DNA of 64,000 nt from Centrapalus pauciflorus (lineage: Eukaryota; Streptophyta; Magnoliopsida; Asterales; Asteraceae), in contig JAANYP010004843.1 in NCBI GenBank assembly GCA_020465985.1, positions 529,733 through 593,732 on the forward strand. Reading direction: 5' to 3'. Below the pieces are notes generated by a model. It was not told the DNA's origin and did not search any database. It saw only the letters and a program-made list of their open reading frames with translations. Both the position numbers and the translations under genes were made by a program. Below are positions 61,583 through 64,000 of the stretch, one piece after another (position 1 is the stretch's first letter; every line of letters begins with the position of its first letter).

Positions 61583-62998
61583 GGGTTATTATCGAAAAAA
61601 CCATCCGAACTTTTATGATTTTTTTGGTTTAACCACTCTTTTTTTTTTTCAACCGACGAAAACAAGCCGGTTTTCTGTTTTTGTTTTCAACGAAAACAAG
61701 GCTTAATTGAAAACATGTTTAGTTTGACATTATTCTAATTTTTTTGTCATTTTCTAAATGTTTTCATTTTCTAAATTTATAATAGAAATTGGAAAATGCA
61801 TTAAAGGAGTTTTCAACCATTTTTCTAATTTTCAAAAGTGAAAACAAGGGACGTGGTGAACACGTTTTCAAAATTTTCTCCTAATTTTCTAGAAATGTAA
61901 TAATGAAAACAAATTCTGGAAAAGTGAAAGTGAAAACAAATATCAATTTTCCATCAACTAAACACACCCTGACATTTTCATTTTTTATTGGTTTGACCAT
62001 TTACCTTATATCACATGTAATTTGGTGACGTGACGATTACGTGACGTTTTTTTATCATTGAAAAAACCACTCGAAATTCCAAGATTTTTTTGATTTGACC
62101 ACCATCCTCTTAAACTAAAAATTAAAACTTCGAGAATCGATAATTCGATGAAATCGAACATATCTTTTCATATTTTTATCAATAACAGTAATATATTAAA
62201 TTAAAATCAATTCATTTTTATTTTTAATTTTTTACAAGAGTTTATAAACACTAAAAATAAACCAAATTTAAGTTTCAAAATTGCTTATGCAATTTTATAA
62301 TAAAATTTTTGTTTTTAATTTTCTATTATTATTTATTTTTAAAAACTTATTTAATTATATTATTACTATCGTTAGTGATTACTATTTAATTTATAAAATT
62401 TATTTATTTACGGTCCTTTAAAACATTCAAACCCTAACAAAGAACAAGAAAAATAATCAAAATCAAATCAAATGGATTTCAGTAGGTGAAAATTGAATAA
62501 ACAAATACTAATTAATTTAAACATTACTTGATAGGTTTCTTATTTAAAACTATAATCAGTATAACATAATTGTCAACAAACTTGATGAACACTACAAAAC
62601 CTTAGAAAATCAAATTGAATATAATCTGTTTTGGATTAACAGAATGATAATGAAGAACTGATGAAGTAAAAGATGACGATGATGAGGAAGCAGAAGTGAT
62701 CAATGAAGCATCGTTGGTGATAAAAGCAATATGATGATGAAAAACTAATAGAGTGGTTAAAGAAAAAAAATTATGAAAGTTCGAATGGTTTTTTTGATAA
62801 TAACTCTAATTTATAACAACAGTTGACCGGTCAAACAAGTTACCGGTCAAAAACGAATGGCTAAACCAATAAATTTGAAAGTATAGTGATTAAACTAATA
62901 GAAAATAAAAAGTGTAGTGATTTGATCGGTTGGGGAAAAAATTGAATGGTTAAACCGAAAAAATCATAAAAGTTCAAATGGTTTTTCGATAATAACCC
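61583..62998. mobile_element. MULE-type non-autonomous element, 1.4 kb, 9-bp target duplication
   Basis: It is flanked by AATATAGAA at 61574-61582 and 62999-63007. The terminal inverted repeats GGGTTATTATCGAAAAA then CCATCCGAACTTTTATGATT and their complement extend over 50 bp. Internal copies of the same end text occur near 62055-62100 and 62775-62810, showing nested or rearranged ends. No transposase is seen. Its ends resemble those at 15413-15813. Confidence 0.8.
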
Positions 62999-63183
62999 AA
63001 TATAGAAAGATGATGTGTTTTTTCTAACATTAATCAAGTCAAAAAAGCTAATGATACTAGTTAAACAAGACAAATTATACATTTTTGAATAAAACAAAAA
63101 TAATATAACAACTTAAATAAAAAAAATTAGATTTAATCGTAAAAATAGAAAAAACTTAAAATGAAAATTTTCATTATAAACAG

Positions 63184-64000
63184 TAGGGCTGGACAGTTTT
63201 TGGTCCGGGACCGAGTAAACCAAAAACCAAACTAAATCGAATCCAATTAAAACCAAACCAAATTTAATTTTTGGTTTTCCAAGCCGATTATGAAACTAGG
63301 TTTTTGGATTGATTTCTAGTCTAGCCGATAGCAGATCAAACCAAACCAAATTACCGAAATACGTATACATACATACATACATGCATATGTATATATGTGT
63401 GTGTGTGTTGTTTGAAATTTAAGATTAATTTCTTTTGACGTAAAATGTTTTATGTATGTTTAACTTGATATTTTTGGGATCACATACTTAGAGGGTGTTT
63501 GGATTTGTGTTTGAAAAAGTGTTGTAGCGTTTTGGAAACTAATAATCAGATAATAGATGTAACAAAAAGTGTTGTCGGAAATGTAGTGAATGGTTTAGCT
63601 TCTGCTGTTTGCTATCATAATTATCAAATAATCAATTTTAAAGTGTTTGGATTTTCGTTTTAACTTGTAAAATAACCAAATAATCACTTATTAAGCAAAT
63701 AAGTTATATTTTTTAACTTATGAAAAAGTGTGGTAAGATTAACGCTAAACGCAAATAATCACTTGTTAATGTATGCAATCCAAACAATTTAAACTAATTA
63801 TTTGCGTTATTGTAACGTAATAAGCTAATAATTTCGTTTATAACGCAAAACCATACACTCTCTTAATATTGGACTATTTGAGATGCTTGAAAGTTTTATA
63901 TTTGTCGTTTGTTCTTTAATTGTTTGTAGATTATTTTGGTTTTTGAATATTTGGTTTATAAACCAAATCAAATCGAATTCAAATATAGTTTATGATTTGG
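63184..64000. mobile_element. Left part of a hAT-like element, running off the window
   Basis: TAGGGCTGGACAGTTTTTGG is a typical left end of plant hAT-like MITEs. Subterminal ACCAAACCAAA and ATCAAACCAAACC words recur at the window end as AAACCAAATCAAATC. The right end is outside the window. A Tourist-like MITE (63491-63862) lies within it. Confidence 0.45.
63491..63862 (+). mobile_element. Tourist-like MITE, second copy of the 16291 family
   Basis: It is flanked by TTA (63488-63490 and 63863-63865), with ends GAGGGTGTTTGGATTTGTG and ACCATACACTCTC. Interior blocks match 16291-16669 in inverse orientation. It has no coding capacity. Confidence 0.7.

Overview
This is a gene-containing segment of a plant nuclear genome, AT-rich and full of introns. 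Plastid and mitochondrial targeting, a plant-type wall-associated kinase, chlorophyll synthase and a plant-specific complex II subunit make it a flowering plant, most likely a eudicot. The repeat style (many small Helitrons, long TA arrays, TGTAACA-type LTRs) would fit an asterid such as a composite, but I cannot prove the family from sequence alone.

Eight protein-coding genes can be modelled with splice sites that keep the frame. Left to right: EBP1/PA2G4-like (minus, 3' end cut by the window edge); a wall-associated receptor kinase (minus, 770 aa); chlorophyll synthase CHLG (minus, 15 exons, 380 aa); a SCO1/HCC1 copper chaperone (minus, 7 exons, 322 aa); succinate dehydrogenase subunit 6 (plus, 3 exons, 145 aa); plastid monothiol glutaredoxin S16 (plus, 2 exons, 297 aa); a type II metacaspase of the MC9 kind (minus, 2 exons, 315 aa, with a GC-AG intron); and acyl-CoA oxidase 4, ACX4 (minus, 13 exons, 440 aa, ending in the peroxisomal signal SRL). 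Two decayed loci are visible: a fragment of a second WAK at about 10 kb, and scattered exon-like pieces resembling an XRN 5'-3' exoribonuclease at 22.7-24.8 kb.

The genes are unrelated housekeeping or signalling genes acting in different compartments (nucleolus/cytosol, plasma membrane, plastid, mitochondrion, peroxisome). They are not an operon or a pathway cluster. The only close arrangement is the convergent GRXS16 / metacaspase pair, whose stop codons are 305 bp apart.

The space between genes is mostly transposable-element debris, much of it delimitable to the base. It includes Helitrons inserted at A|T, one of them inside another Helitron; foldback elements with 9-10 bp target duplications and a shared terminus starting GGGTTA; Tourist-like MITEs flanked by TTA; a hAT-like MITE with an 8-bp duplication inside a Helitron-like element; and a 1.8-kb solo LTR with a 5-bp duplication. 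The most unusual component is a small inverted-repeat element, present three times, whose copies lie inside long TA or TG/TA microsatellites and carry a GATGCATCACGCGGGA-type internal repeat. A second, unrelated inverted-repeat element in the same cluster has the same microsatellite borders.
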